A DNA stretch of 64,000 nucleotides from assembly GCF_036417845.1 (NCBI RefSeq), contig NC_089980.1:59208501-59272500 (forward strand), written 5' to 3'. The DNA comes from Apteryx mantelli (taxonomy: Eukaryota; Chordata; Aves; Apterygiformes; Apterygidae). The position numbers were made by a program, and so were the translations under genes. Of the stretch, positions 25,801 through 36,098 are shown one piece after another. A model generated the notes under the pieces. That model did not search any database and was not told where the DNA came from. It was given only the letters and a program-made list of their open reading frames with translations. Numbering within the stretch: the stretch's first letter is position 1; each line of letters begins with the position of its first letter.

Positions 25801-28800
25801 GCAACAAGACCAGCTACCAAGCGACCTAAAAATGAAATGGAAAAAGTAAATATATACCAGACAGAAGCAACTCTTATTTCAAAGATCTAACATTAATTTG
25901 GCTTCAGCATGCACATCTACACTGAACTAACACTCCTACAAACATTATTTAGACATTTAGCAAGCTATGACCGCATAGGTTTCCAGCTGCAAGTTCACAC
26001 CAGATCTAATTCATAATTTGTGTACCAATTCATTAATTTCTAACTCAGATCAGTAAGCCATCAAATGTAAATTAAAGCCATCAAATGTAAATGATTTAAG
26101 CCAGCAATACAGCAGGAGCATTAACTGAGGTTGCTTACAAAACTCAAGCTTAAGTTTGTTTTGTTTTTTAAACTACTGAGCTATTTTAAAATATTTTAGC
26201 ATTTATCCTAGGCTTGTGTTCAGTACTGTACCTCTACAGTCTGTTTTCACAGGTTACTGTTTCTATTGGTCTAGAATGGTTTTACTGAGTTAGCATAGCT
26301 ATAACTCATCATGAAATGCGTTAGTCACCTTACTTACAAATATAGCAATTTCATCAATATTAACTTCAAAAATTCTACAACACATTCTATTCTGGAAGAG
26401 GTGAGCAGTAATTGAGACATTTATTTGACAGGAACAGGAGCACAGTTTAAGTCATTAGGATTGTATTGCTACTACAATATTCAAAGGTTTAATTCTTTCA
26501 CCTCTAAATTTATTTATTTTTTCTTAAGAGGTAGAATAAACAGAAAGTGCTTACCATCCTTTGTACTCAAAAAATTTTTCAAACTTTCATTCACCAGAGG
26601 TGTTTTGTTCTGTCAAAAAATGAAAACAAAAAGGTAATTAACAACAAAATCCTTATACGACAAAAATTTTTAAAAAAGTGTTTTGGTGCACAGGATTCCT
26701 TACAACACTTGCCATGTGTAACTCACTTCAACTAAAATTCACCTTTGTATTAACGCTACTACCTATAAGTAAAAGCTGCAGAGTGACATTTTTACATGGG
26801 CAAATTAAGATTGTCTCAGTATTTCTATTGTCAAAGCTATGGAGCTAGAAGATTCGTACTCAAATTCTTAACAGCCTTCCGATTTTTATTTACTTCAGGA
26901 TTAAGAAAGGTAAACTATGCAGTTCATTTGCCAAACTGCTGCTGAAATATAGTGCCAAGTTTATTTAAGAACTAAAGTTTTAAAAGGCCAGTAGCAATTC
27001 CTATTTCTAAATATCAGGAAACCCCAATACTCTCTCTTTTTTTTTTTTTAAAGCATTGGGCTCTTACATAGTGATACATACATTTTTCTTGATACTTTTC
27101 ACAACTGGAAGGTATTAAGACTATTATTTTTAATTTTACACAAAGCACTGACAAGAAGCTGAAACTGAAAAAACACTTTGCTTTCTTACCTCTACTTTCT
27201 CTTGTTCTTCTAGTGCCAAAAAAACAGCTGCTCGCAGCTCTGCCTGCCAAATTAAAAAGAAACAATATTTCTACAAGCACAATTTTTCACTATGCAAATA
27301 GAATGTAAACAGCCAGCAAGAGGCTTAACATCCATTTGTTTCTCCTCAAGCAACATGGCACTGATTGTAATTTACATGAGAGCAATTAAGACATTTAAGA
27401 CCAGAGGCAATGTGACTCGAGGCTGAGAAAGAAGAGCTTTCAGCCTGAAAAGCAACAAACTGGGAGAAAAAAAATAAGTCTGATGCATATAAAACTTACT
27501 GCATTATTTCTTCACACACAAAAAGATTCTAAACTACCTATATTATCTCCTGTTCGTTTCTTCTGAGAGCTGAAAATCCAGCTCTTTGAGGCCACTTTGA
27601 AACTCCTACCCTTCATTTACAATTCTTTAAGGAAACATATACAAATAGCTCAAGATAATATATTTTTTAAAAATTAATGTTAAAATATAGAAATTACTAT
27701 GATTTCTTATCAGATCATACTTGAAGAAACAGAATTTCCACAGGGAAAAGACAGCATGATTCAGAGCTTTCAAATATTTTTGTAATGAGATTTTACCTAA
27801 CTTTTTTTGTATATCTTAATTTCAAGAACCGTATTTCTTCTAAGGCATTTTTGAATATTTAAAATTAAGGCTTGGCAACTTTTTTTAAGCTTCAGTGACT
27901 CTACTTCTTTCATCGAGCATTCCAAATGGACAACATACATTATATTTGATGAAGAAATTTGCCACTTCAATCAACTCATAATTAGACAAATTCTGTCCAG
28001 TGGATACACTGTGGTAATGAACTATAAAAGCCAGCATTATTGTATATGCTAGTTTTCTCAAAACCAAACAAGGAGCAAGAATGTTTTCAAAGAAAGACTG
28101 ATATGCATAATTAAGCATTAAAGACAGATTGAAGAGTACCTGAATTTCCTCATGTATATTAGGAAAGGTAACTAAGCTTGTATTGCCCTATAACTGTTCC
28201 GTCCCACAAAACAAAACAAAAAAAATACTTTTCGGGGGGAAAAAAAAAAATCTCTCTCTCTCTTTTTTTTTTTTTTAACATAACTGTCTTTGGAGACCTT
28301 TTTAAAGGACAAATAATGCAATGCAAAAAAATTTAACAGATATATCAGAAGTATAAAATGTTTATTACAGCTGTATGCGATGGTCACCGTTATACAGCAA
28401 TTTAATTTTTTTCAGGTGCTGGGGTACAGCACTCAATCAGTAAACCCTTTTAAAGACTATTAATATAAATATTATTCTTACAGAATTAATTTACAGTTAA
28501 CTTCCCTACCGATAGCTAACAACTTAGATTTATTGGATTTTATTTCACTAAGAAAAACTTCAAATGATTATAAGATTGACTTTTTATTTTTCCACTGATG
28601 CCACTGAAGTTCAATATACTTATGTAAGAGGACAAGAAGATTAAACAAAGCATTAGTGAAGCAAATCGGTTATTATGAATTGTGCAAAGTACAAGACAGC
28701 AGCCATTACATGTGGTTAGGAATAAATAATTTGTTCCTGAAGGGCCTGGATCATGAGACTAGAATAAAACAGGCTGAAAGTAGCTGCCATGACATAATGC

Positions 28801-31800
28801 AATCCAAAGTCTGACCTGTCTGAGATTCTGGAACAATATCATAATTGTCATTCCTTTGGACACGTCTGCAGTCATTTGCCTCCTCCACTCCTCTAGGTCC
28901 CAACCCAATGGCTTTTAAATACAGTTTGAAGTACTGTTCTTCCCCTTCTCATCCGTCTAATGGCAGTGTCAAAATTTCCCAGATGTTGCCATTTCCCATT
29001 ATTAGTGGGTTCACTTTGCATCTCTATTATTGCTTGCCTGATATTAGGGTCAGGGCTTCATCACCAGAAGATAATACTACTGATACCTACCACATTTCTC
29101 TTTTGGTTACCTGCAGCATCTAGAACACCACCCTGCAGCCTATCCCACCAGTTCTTCACTTGGTCCTCCAACCCTATAAGCATCATGATAGGTTTAAAAT
29201 TAAGCATTCCTGTACTCTGACCCCAGAAAGGGTGTAGCATTCCAACACACTTTGACCTTGGTCCTCTGAGCTGTGGACTGCTCAGATCATAGTAAGATAT
29301 TCCCAAAACATCATCTCACAATAACTTTTGACATAGAGCCATATACTTGAATCTGTGAAGCTAAAGCAGTAATTCTGAAGGTCATGAGGAAGAAAGTAAA
29401 GAAATAATAACTCTGGGGCCAAAAGAGAGATTGCCCCAGTATAAGAAGCTGTATCATACTACATACTGGGACATACAATGCCAGACTGGCAACTCAGGTA
29501 CCGAGACAACTCATAGACAATTTGAACACCCATGAAGACTGAGACCACCATCATCAGGTACAGTCAAAGCAACCTGTCCATAGAAGCATTAGATACAGGT
29601 ACTTAAATGACTATATAGATTAACTCTTTTACCTGGTGTTCTTCCCCCTCCTCGCCCCCCTTTTTTTTAAAATGCATGTTGAGGGTTTACATTTGCCTTA
29701 GCCCTAGTTCCATTTGGCAGCAGCCCAGTCTGTGTTCCACAGCGCTATGATCTGCTCTTGCCCATCACTTTCCATCACCATACTTCACACTGCCCCATTC
29801 TGATTGACAGTTTTCAACGTAATGCAAACACCTTTTAAAGGCTTTTATTCACAGTCTAAAAGTAAAGCAGATCAAATCTTGATATTCAATTTCCCACCCA
29901 TGTCCTTTCTAAGACTTCAACACAAACAGCATTTTGCAGATCTTGACAAGTACAGAGACAGTGTAGATAGTACTGTGCTATCATTCTTGCATCCAGGCTT
30001 CTTTCCTATCCTTTGGAAGATGCTCATTTCCTTCCATTCCTAGAAAGTTTTAGTAGGCAAGAGCTCTTACCAGTAACGCAGCCATTTGATTTCATAGACC
30101 TTTGCTAAAATGGATAAGGCTATCATTGTACATGATGACTACTGCCTTCAAGCTGTACAGATATGTATGGGTCAGTGTTCAGAAACAAAGGTTCATTTCC
30201 TTTTTCCTCCCAGGCATTTACAAATCTAGTCATACAGAGCTGTCTCCTGCCGATTGCTGTTGCACTGTAAGCAAGAAACTAACGGCCCATAAACACACCT
30301 TTTCTGCACTGGGCTGCAGTACCCTGCTTCAGAACCCAGATAAGCTTACCCTGTTCTAAATACAGGGCCTTGTGGATGCATCTGAAGTATCATACAGGAG
30401 AACATCATCTGACTATCTCAAGAGTTTCTCAAGTACAGGAACACATTTTTTTCTAGGTGGCATCTCAAAAATGCCAATCTGATTTGGGAATACTCTCTGA
30501 ATAGTAAGATAACAAGCACCCACCCCTTAAGAAGGTTATTCATCTGATTTAGTACACTTGTAAAAGCCATCCACAGCAGCTTACATAGTCAGACACTAGA
30601 TGAAAAGGAGAAGGATAAAAAAGGAACACAGAGACTGTCTAGGACTGAAAGGTAACACAGGTACCCCTCCTGGCCCAGCCTACCAAGATCCACCTGTGCC
30701 CTTTAACTATCTCTTATCTGTGGACCCTAGTACATAGACAGGTTGCACACCCCTGGAGAATTAACTTTTACTGTGGGAAAGGGAACACATTTGTCCAGCA
30801 CTTAACCAAGAGAGAAAGGAGCTTATCACCCTGGGACAAAACAAGCTTGAGACATTGTTTTGCAAAGGGAAAGCACTTGGGAGACTTCCAATTCATTTCT
30901 ACTCCTCAATGCATGTAGGCACATCAGAGTGACCAAGATGATTTTTCCTGTAACAGGCACAAAGCTGAAAATGTGGATACAGCTTAAGTATAATCCTATT
31001 GCTTGCACACAGGTCTCCTTTGCATAGTTCCACATTTCACATGCAAACATCCCGATGTTTACCACCCCCTGAAGATACTGCAGCAAAATTATTTTTCCTA
31101 TCGAAACTTATTCATGCTTTTTATTCTTGAGGCAAAAGCTTAGATGAACAGACAAAGGTTTCATGACACTGATGTCAATAAGGTGGGGAATATAGATCAA
31201 AAAAGTGGTCACTTTAATTTCATAAAATGCTTTATTTGTACATACAAATATAGGCATAGTGCAGCTGAGTACATCATCCGCTAGAGCTCTCCTGGCCATT
31301 CCACTTTTCTCAAAGTTTGACAAGGCCTTGCTGTTTCATCTATCTCTCAACACTATTTCTAAAACCCCTCAGTTATGAAGTCCCGTGGCTTTGCAAAGGA
31401 AGCACTGGGATTTTTTGTATCAAGGACTCATTAAAAGAAAGCATAATAGAAGTTTCAAGTTGCCAAATGCATATGCTACCACCATTCTCATTCTGCTTAG
31501 GTAACTGAACACTTAAGAGTTGTTGAAGCCACACACAGGCAACTTGTGCATTCCCTAAGAAGCAAAAGGTAGGCACATTCAGCAAGTACCAGTAAGGGAG
31601 ACTTGCACTTCAGAGATCTGCAAAGGGCCAGCTGAAGGTGCAAAACTCCCCCTCTGCAAGCTTGCATTCAATTATTAATATACATGCATCAGCAGAAGGC
31701 CGTGGTTGAATGTATATTTAGGGCAGTGAAGTGGTTAAAGTAATCCATAAGATTTTGTAGGGTAAAAGAGAAGAATGCAATGCTATTGATGTAAATTGCT

Positions 31801-34800
31801 TACAGATCCCTGTGCTTTGCCTGGAAGACATGTCATTGCCACCCGCTCCAGTGCTCTGAAACAACCCCGCATATGCACAAGCATAAATAATCTCTTCCAT
31901 ACATGAAATTGTACCAGAGGCACATGGGCATCTTCCTAACAGCAATGCATAACGTCCAGCATCTCCACTTCCAACTCCAAAACGACCGTCACATACCTTG
32001 CTAGATACAGAGCAAGACCGGCAAAGCAGTAAGCTCTCTAACCACTTGTAATCATCCCACGCTAAACTGAGACCTTTTCTCACCAGTCTGCAGGCATCGC
32101 AAATCCAAAGCTGGCACCAAACTGGAAACAGCAACTTCACTACCGATGTTACTCAGTACCTTCTTCTGTCACTCCCCATCTTTAAAGTCTGTGATGTTCT
32201 CTCATCTTTGAGCATAGTCAGTAGTTTGCATGACTATTCTTTCTCCACCTCAGGGCAAAGTCTTTCAGTTTAGTTTAAGCAGCCCTAATTAGCTCTGTAA
32301 TTTAAGCTGTCTGGCTGTGTAACGGAAAAGAAAATGCTGGGAAAATAGAGAGGAAAATTCACAACATGGAGAAATAGTAAGTATCTAAAAGACATAAGTT
32401 CTACATACCTGTAGCTATTATTGCAGTTTATCACGCTCTTACTCTGCATATCACAAGCAGTTCTCACTCTCATGTTCTTAAAGGTAGGATACATCCAAAA
32501 CAGCAAGACCACCATACTCATATTTAAATGTTGAATTTCAGTTAAACTGAAATCAATATAAATTGTTATTACTAAAAATAAGAATTTATAGAAATAAGTG
32601 TTCAGTATAAGTTTAATTTTCCCCTTGATCCCAATAAATGAGTTGGCTTTCTGATATGAACTGCTTTTAAAAAACAGCTGCAAAACAGCAAGAGATTACA
32701 CTGTAGTATACAGTATACTGATCATGATAGTTAATAATTCAAAGACATTTAAAAGCATTATGCATTATAATACATGGAAGGGACATGAGCAAACAAATCA
32801 ACAATTTTAACTGACCTACAAAAATACACTTAATGGACCATTTTAACAAACAATATTTCATTTCTCTTATTCTCACCACATTATTTGCCAGTACCTCAAC
32901 TTTTTAGTTTTTGAACCAAATTAGTAAGAACAGTATCATCTGGCCAGAAGCACTACTACTCATACAGTTTTTATAATGCTTAATTTCCCCCATACTCATA
33001 GTAACAGCAAGTTCCAGTGATGCTGTTAAACTAAGGTGGCATAAACTTATTTTTCCAGGAGAAAAGAGATCAGCAGATACAAAGCAAAACACAAAATAAG
33101 ATGACAAAGGAACACAATAAGAAGAATTTCTCTTCTTGTTCAGATGATGACAACTTCCCTAGGAGAGAGAAGGATCACATGCTCTTCAAGACAGAACATC
33201 TGTAATTGTACAGTATGCATCACATTTTTAGTATCAGTAAAATTTTTTAAATAAAGTACAAATATCCACAGTTACATTTTATATAAGCATTCTTACAGTA
33301 TTCAAAAGAAAGCAGTCTGATCTGCAGCAGACTAAAGATAGGAAATGTCTCAACTAGACATGGCAAATACATTTACACATCTTCCAGTTTTCACAGTATT
33401 ACTTCATTAAACTCTCCTATGCTCAAAGCCTAAGGTAAGTATAACAATTTAAAAATCTGTTTGGGACTTGTCTACAAAGTAACTAAGATTTTATTATTAT
33501 TTTCCAGCCAAATAACTTACATCAAAGTCAATATGCCCAAGAAATTAACCTCAAAAAAAACCCCATCCTAAAACTGCAATCCATTATAAAATTATGTTGC
33601 GTACAAGAGGACAAAGTTGTCACCATAAGTTCTCTTCTTTTATAATGACTGATAAAGCAATTACTATATGTTCCCAAATGTAAATACCAACAATCTCATA
33701 CATTCTATCTGTTCATATCATTCCATTTTAATTCTAATCCTTCCAGAGCTTTCTTTACCTGTTTTACCAGAACTTTACCAGAGTTTTCTTCACACCAATT
33801 CAGCCATACTTTAGCCTATAATTTGCTCTTTAATGTATCTATTTTTACAAATCTCAGACACATCACCACAATTTACTTTCTAGCCTCACCAATCTTGGAA
33901 AATAAGCAGTGCTCATTCTGGTGTATAAAATCTACACATTAGCAAAGCAATTGTTAATTTTCTCTCAGTTCTGCCACATAATAAAATATACTGACATATA
34001 TACAATAGTTAAGGAAACAATACTGAGCACAAATATGTTTAATTTATTTCAAAGAAAGCATGATGCCCACTTTTTATGTATGGTATAATCTAATTTAAAT
34101 TAGAAGCTAACCTTTTAAAGAGACCAGTTTACTCTGAATTCTTCTGAAAGACAAAGGATTGTTTATCAAGTACCAACAGAACAAATTCCATAAGTTACTA
34201 ATACTAACAATCAACAGATAACCAAAGTAGTGGGGCAATTAAGATTTACAACTAAGAAGAAACCCTAAGAATTCGTAGAATGCATGGCCTTAGCCATAAG
34301 CATAACAATTATAAGCCAATAATTACCAGTATTAAGAACAGCAATATACTGGTAAGTAGGATGCAGTTTGTATTTTTGTAAGTCGTCTGCTATTTTGCAT
34401 TAATGATAAATTAAACCACACTGGATACTACAAGCTTTAGCATTACAGCATAGCGAAGACTACAATAAACGTATTTACATGAAACTCAGCCAACTGGCAA
34501 GTGTAGTACAATAACTTGTATACTATACAAAAACAGGAATTAAGGAACTACAGTTTAAATACTCAAAAGGACCTAATGGATTTGCGATTTTTTAATTGTT
34601 ACTATTATTTTCACTATAATTATTTGGTTAATACAATATGAGGTTAACAGGTGGCCCAAAAGGCCTATTTGATACTCATCTAGAAAAAGCTTTCCCTACT
34701 CAAAACACAGTTACATGAGCTGGGATCTTCACCTATTTATGAAATTTAAATAAGGATTGCTCTTTCGAAACTGCAGGAGCAACAAAGTTTCAGTAACAGC

Positions 34801-36095
34801 ATTTTATTGAACACTATAGAATCTAGCCAAATAGTCAATGGACTTTAAAGGGAGTGACTCTGTATTTTCTTTGTACACACACAGACACTCTCATTTCCAT
34901 CAACTGTTCCAGTCATTAAACTGTTCCTGAAATGACAGTGATCATCCACCTCTTGAAATACTTCAAGTAGTATTTTTTGGGGAAAAAAAAATATCACCAT
35001 CTGTGATTTGAAATTCAAACTTCATTTCTCTTCTGGCTTAGAAGGGGGTCCAACAGCTCATTGTTTGTATGGCTCTTTGCTATACACAGTAATTACTGCT
35101 TGAACAAGAATCCTTAGAACCAGTTTTCATATCCTTGCTAACACAAGCCCAGGCTACACTACAGGTATGGAAGCAATTACAACAGAGAAAACCTTACACC
35201 TCACTACAACACTACCCTCCATATAGCTTCTTAACATAGAAGTATTTGTGCCCTGCAGCTAGGCAGCATCCCTAGGCACTTCCCTTGATTAGCAGACCTT
35301 CAAGACACAGCTTAAGCTCACCCATACTCAAAAGAAGCCGTGTTTAAGCAGCGACCCTTAAGGATTCCTGGTTGAAGTTTTCAGTGAGGACTTTTCGACT
35401 GAATAAGAGAGAAACCCTATCCACTCCATCCAACGCGACCCGGCGGCTGAACGTTTGCAGCGGTTTTAGCAGCAGCAGGGGAGGAGCAATAGAGCTCTTG
35501 CGACCACAGCGTGCCTGAGGGCCCGAAAGCACACAGCCAAGACGCTGGGATCCCCGCGGCGGCCGCGGGCTCCCCTCCCTCTCCCCGCCTAGGCGCTTTC
35601 GCTAATGCTGCGGCCGCCAGACAGACTTCATGCGGCGGTCGGGCCTCCCGTCCGGCCCGCGGCGAGCACGGACCAGCTCCACCTCGCAAGGCAGGCGCTG
35701 GACCCGGCTCCCCGCCGAGCTCCAGCCGGAGCGGCCGGGCAGCACCAAGGGGGTGGCAGGCGCGGCCGCCAGGCCCCAGCACTGGCAGAGGCCCCGGCAC
35801 TGGCAGAGGCCCCGGCACTGGCAGAGGCCCCGGCACTGGCAGAGGCCCCGGCCGGGAACGCCGGCTAGACGCGCCAGGGAGAGGGACGAAGCCCCAGCCC
35901 CTCCCCCACACGCGCTCCGCGCGGCCGTTAACTACCGGCTAGGGCTCTTCCCCTCTCCGCGCTTCGCGAGGTGCGCGTGCCATACCGGGGTCTCCTTCCT
36001 CCCACCTTAATTTTATTGAGCACCCCGCTGCTCTCCAGCGTCTGCACCAGCAGGTCCCGCAGCTCCGTGTCCTCCTCTGTCGCTGCGGCCGCCAT
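9223..36095 (-). CDS. CEP43: CEP43 (FGFR1OP/FOP), centrosomal protein 43, complete in 13 coding exons
   Basis: CEP43 is a centriole/basal-body and centriolar-satellite scaffold; the family binds CEP350, EB1 and CEP19 and supports microtubule anchoring and cilium formation. The joined coding exons are 36006-36095, 27190-27243, 26555-26609, 25737-25825, 22581-22715, 21571-21654, 19009-19068, 14371-14588, 11935-12044, 11316-11384, 10508-10547, 9764-9857 and 9223-9297: 1173 bp, 390 residues plus stop, against 399 in human. Phase is kept at every junction. Visible parts are the conserved N-terminus (EEDTELRDLLVQTLESSGVL, 7-26), the LisH dimerisation region (about 58-95), a Ser/Lys-rich linker (142-210), a conserved acidic block GDSFFDDPIPKPE (245-257), and the conserved acidic tail ending QLSDVADYLEDVA. 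The start is the ATG at 36095-36093, in good context (AAGATGG) and matching the human N-terminus. The linker diverges most from human. Identity is from memory of the human protein and is very secure. Confidence 0.97.
9764..9857 (-). CDS. CEP43: CEP43 coding exon 12 (last base of codon 335 to residue 366)
   Basis: Encodes S(split)TSHRSEKSDISIGEEIDEI then SVETEDLNASDK. Acceptor CCCATTAG|TACTAG, donor GATAAA|GTATGA, 94 bp, phase 2 to 0. Human TSHRSEKSEISIGEEIEEDL aligns closely. Confidence 0.95.
10508..10547 (-). CDS. CEP43: CEP43 coding exon 11 (codon 322 to two bases of codon 335), acidic
   Basis: Encodes G(split)NGDEDEYADDFN. Acceptor TTATTTAG|GAAATG, donor CAACAG|GTAAGA, 40 bp, phase 1 to 2. 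Matches human GTGDDDDYVDDFNS. It is a very short exon that gene predictors may miss. Confidence 0.94.
11310..11316 (-). other. Non-canonical GC splice donor of CEP43 intron 10
   Basis: The minus strand reads TTAG|GCAAGT. Apart from the C at +2, positions -2 to +6 match the U1 consensus (AG|GYAAGT), as is normal for functional GC-AG introns. Phase with exon 11 requires this cut. Confidence 0.9.
11316..11384 (-). CDS. CEP43: CEP43 coding exon 10 (codon 299 to first base of codon 322), followed by a GC donor
   Basis: Encodes D(split)LNRNSVLKDLRLVNAKLGS then LEL. Acceptor TTGTTACAG|ATTTGA, 69 bp, phase 1 to 1. The donor is TTAG|GCAAGT, a non-canonical GC donor otherwise matching the consensus. 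Only this reading rebuilds Gly322 and keeps phase with exon 11; the nearby GT (GCAA|GTAACT) would extend the exon by four bases and break frame. Confidence 0.92.
11935..12044 (-). CDS. CEP43: CEP43 coding exon 9 (residues 262-298, first base of codon 299)
   Basis: Encodes W(split)KTESNKAGGLASLSDAPPL then KSGLSSLTGAPLLKEPD. Acceptor GTTTTAG|GAAAAC, donor CTGATG|GTAAGT, 110 bp, phase 2 to 1. LASLSDAPPLKSGLSSL matches human. Residue 262 is Trp here where I recall Leu in human. Confidence 0.95.
13498..13521. repeat. 24-base A homopolymer with A-rich tail
   Basis: Twenty-four A, followed by A-rich sequence with single C to about 13550. In CEP43 intron 8. No adjacent retrocopy was recognised. Confidence 0.95.
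13851..13889. repeat. 39-base A homopolymer
   Basis: Thirty-nine A on the plus strand (T on the CEP43 transcript) in intron 8, directly after a C6GG. No retroelement body is recognised on its left. The length is prone to sequencing error and polymorphism. Confidence 0.95.
14371..14588 (-). CDS. CEP43: CEP43 coding exon 8 (residues 190-261, two bases of codon 262)
   Basis: Begins VAETTQSDTSVSSGEATKSS and ends with the acidic block DEDDAEGDSFFDDPIPKPER then TYG. Acceptor TTTAAG|GTTGCT, donor GGCTG|GTAAGT, 218 bp, phase 0 to 2. QSDTSVS and GDSFFDDPIPKPE match human and are the most conserved part of the C-terminal half. Confidence 0.96.
14589..19008 (-). other. CEP43 intron 7 (4.4 kb)
   Basis: GT-AG. 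Contains a CR1 3'-end fragment near 17440-17525, and a more GC-rich stretch at about 18480-18830 with a 128-codon minus-strand frame of no recognised family. The rest is AT-rich without features. Confidence 0.8.
17440..17525 (+). mobile_element. CR1 LINE 3'-end fragment
   Basis: Contains CCCTTCCAACCTCAACCACT then CTGTGATTCTATAATA, the conserved end of CR1 on its sense strand (usually CCCTTCCAACC...TTCTGTGATTCTATGA). The 5' limit is uncertain. It is 5'-truncated, as most CR1 copies are, and lies antisense within CEP43 intron 7. Confidence 0.75.
19009..19068 (-). CDS. CEP43: CEP43 coding exon 7 (residues 170-189), basic linker
   Basis: Encodes IPNYKGLHKQKKCLDKVDEQ. Acceptor TTGTGCTCAG|ATACCA, donor GAGCAG|GTAAAA, 60 bp, phase 0 both sides, so skipping would keep frame. 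Human has IPRYKGQGKKK here. The IP-x-YKG start and lysine richness support the call, although the remainder is diverged. Confidence 0.9.
19575..19606. repeat. Tandem duplication, 2 x 16 bp
   Basis: AAATAATTGTGACACA occurs twice in a row. A third, diverged unit precedes it near 19561. In CEP43 intron 6. Confidence 0.85.
21571..21654 (-). CDS. CEP43: CEP43 coding exon 6 (residues 142-169), Ser-rich linker
   Basis: Encodes VAPVLSDSVCSSSKSSDGRS then STQPVPSK. Acceptor TTTTAG|GTGGCT, donor AGTAAG|GTAAGG, 84 bp, phase 0. The human counterpart (LSDVHSPPKSPEGK...) is recognisable only at LSD and at the final PSK, so this low-complexity linker evolves fast. Confidence 0.9.
22581..22715 (-). CDS. CEP43: CEP43 coding exon 5 (residues 97-141)
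   Basis: Encodes LNGLDGRENLARDLGITEAE then GTVGGPLLLEVVRKCQQKK and GTGE. Acceptor TTTCTAG|CTAAAT, donor GGAGAA|GTAAGT, 135 bp, phase 0 at both ends. It closes the conserved N-terminal dimerisation region; the family residues ENLARDLGI and GGPLLLEV are kept. Confidence 0.96.
22716..25736 (-). other. CEP43 intron 4 (3.0 kb)
   Basis: GT-AG, AT-rich. Contains only short A/T runs and no recognisable mobile element or exon. A 92-codon minus-strand frame at 23578-23856 has no recognisable similarity and no exon context. Confidence 0.8.
25737..25825 (-). CDS. CEP43: CEP43 coding exon 4 (residues 67-96), LisH core
   Basis: Encodes GRLVAGLVAEFLRFFNLDFT and on to QPESST. Acceptor TTTTTAG|GTCGC, donor AGCACA|GTAAGA, 89 bp, phase 1 to 0. 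The L-x2-L-x3-F-L-x-F-F-x-L-x-F spacing is that of the LisH helix pair which makes the FOP homodimer. Confidence 0.95.
26055..26092. repeat. Tandem duplication, period 20 bp
   Basis: AAGCCATCAAATGTAAAT occurs at 26055 and 26075, with two bases between copies. In CEP43 intron 3. Confidence 0.9.
26555..26609 (-). CDS. CEP43: CEP43 coding exon 3 (residues 49-66, first base of codon 67)
   Basis: Encodes NKTPLVNESLKNFLSTKD. Acceptor TTTTTTGACAG|AAC, donor GGATG|GTAAGC, 55 bp, entering in phase 0 and leaving in phase 1. This is the first half of the LisH-type dimerisation region (human reads SLKKFLNTKD). Confidence 0.95.
27190..27243 (-). CDS. CEP43: CEP43 coding exon 2 (residues 31-48)
   Basis: Encodes AELRAAVFLALEEQEKVE, identical to the human stretch as I recall it. 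Acceptor TTGGCAG|GCAGAG, donor GAG|GTAAGA, 54 bp, phase 0 at both ends. It continues the N-terminal helical region that leads into the LisH domain. Confidence 0.96.
28206..28276. repeat. Simple-sequence patch: A/C-rich, (TC)n and T run
   Basis: Runs of AAAAC-type units, then G6A11, then (TC)6 from 28251 and a T run of about 14. Low complexity inside CEP43 intron 1. Confidence 0.9.
28800..32250. other. Compositionally distinct block in CEP43 intron 1, origin unknown
   Basis: This stretch is visibly richer in G+C than the intron around it and contains several open frames of 60-140 codons on both strands, the longest at 31718-32140 (minus). None resembles a family I know and none sits between convincing splice sites. 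It could be a decayed mobile element, an unannotated non-coding transcript or a conserved regulatory cluster. I see no terminal repeats or CR1 tail. Confidence 0.35.
35779..35850. repeat. 18-bp GC-rich minisatellite, four perfect copies
   Basis: The unit GCACTGGCAGAGGCCCCG is repeated four times without a mismatch. It lies in the CpG island within CEP43 intron 1, about 155 bp past the exon 1 donor. Perfect copies suggest recent expansion. Because 18 is a multiple of three, it produces spurious open frames on both strands. Confidence 0.95.
36006..36095 (-). CDS. CEP43: CEP43 coding exon 1 (residues 1-30)
   Basis: Encodes M1-K30, beginning MAAAATEEDTELRD and ending SGVLNKIK. The donor AAG|GTGGGA is at 36005-36004 and the exon ends in phase 0. 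The open frame continues upstream of the ATG without another ATG (a TTG lies six codons up), so M1 is chosen by homology and Kozak context. The exon sits within the CpG island. Confidence 0.95.
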
Positions 36096-36098
36096 CTT
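36088..36098 (-). promoter_or_regulatory. YY1-type motif AAGATGGCGGC over the CEP43 start codon
   Basis: The minus strand reads ACAAGATGGCGGCCGC; the bases AAGATGGCGGC match the strong YY1 consensus and contain the initiator ATG. YY1 sites just downstream of transcription starts, often over the ATG, are known from many TATA-less vertebrate promoters. Binding is inferred. Confidence 0.6.

Larger units (their letters stand above)
25826..27189 (-). other. CEP43 introns 2 and 3 with exon 3 between
   Basis: Intron 2 is 26610-27189 (580 bp) and intron 3 is 25826-26554 (729 bp), both GT-AG and AT-rich. Intron 3 has a two-copy 20-bp tandem duplication near 26055-26092. Nothing else was recognised. 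Confidence 0.85.
27244..36005 (-). other. CEP43 intron 1 (8.8 kb)
   Basis: Bounded by AAG|GTGGGA and TTGGCAG. It holds the minisatellite and island edge at its start, AT-rich sequence at 32.3-35.3 kb, a less AT-rich block at 28.8-32.2 kb (separate entry) and a pyrimidine/purine simple-repeat patch near 28200-28276. No further exon was recognised. Confidence 0.85.

Noticed and set aside
31718-32140. 140-codon minus-strand frame with CDAC and CRSC pairs
   Set aside because: The Cys pairs suggested a zinc-binding protein, but I recognise no family, no flanking splice sites fit, and it sits inside an intron. Kept only as part of the unexplained block.
35417-35942. Open frames of 126-164 codons on both strands over the 18-bp minisatellite
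   Set aside because: A product of GC composition and a repeat unit divisible by three; they lie inside CEP43 intron 1 with no splice support.
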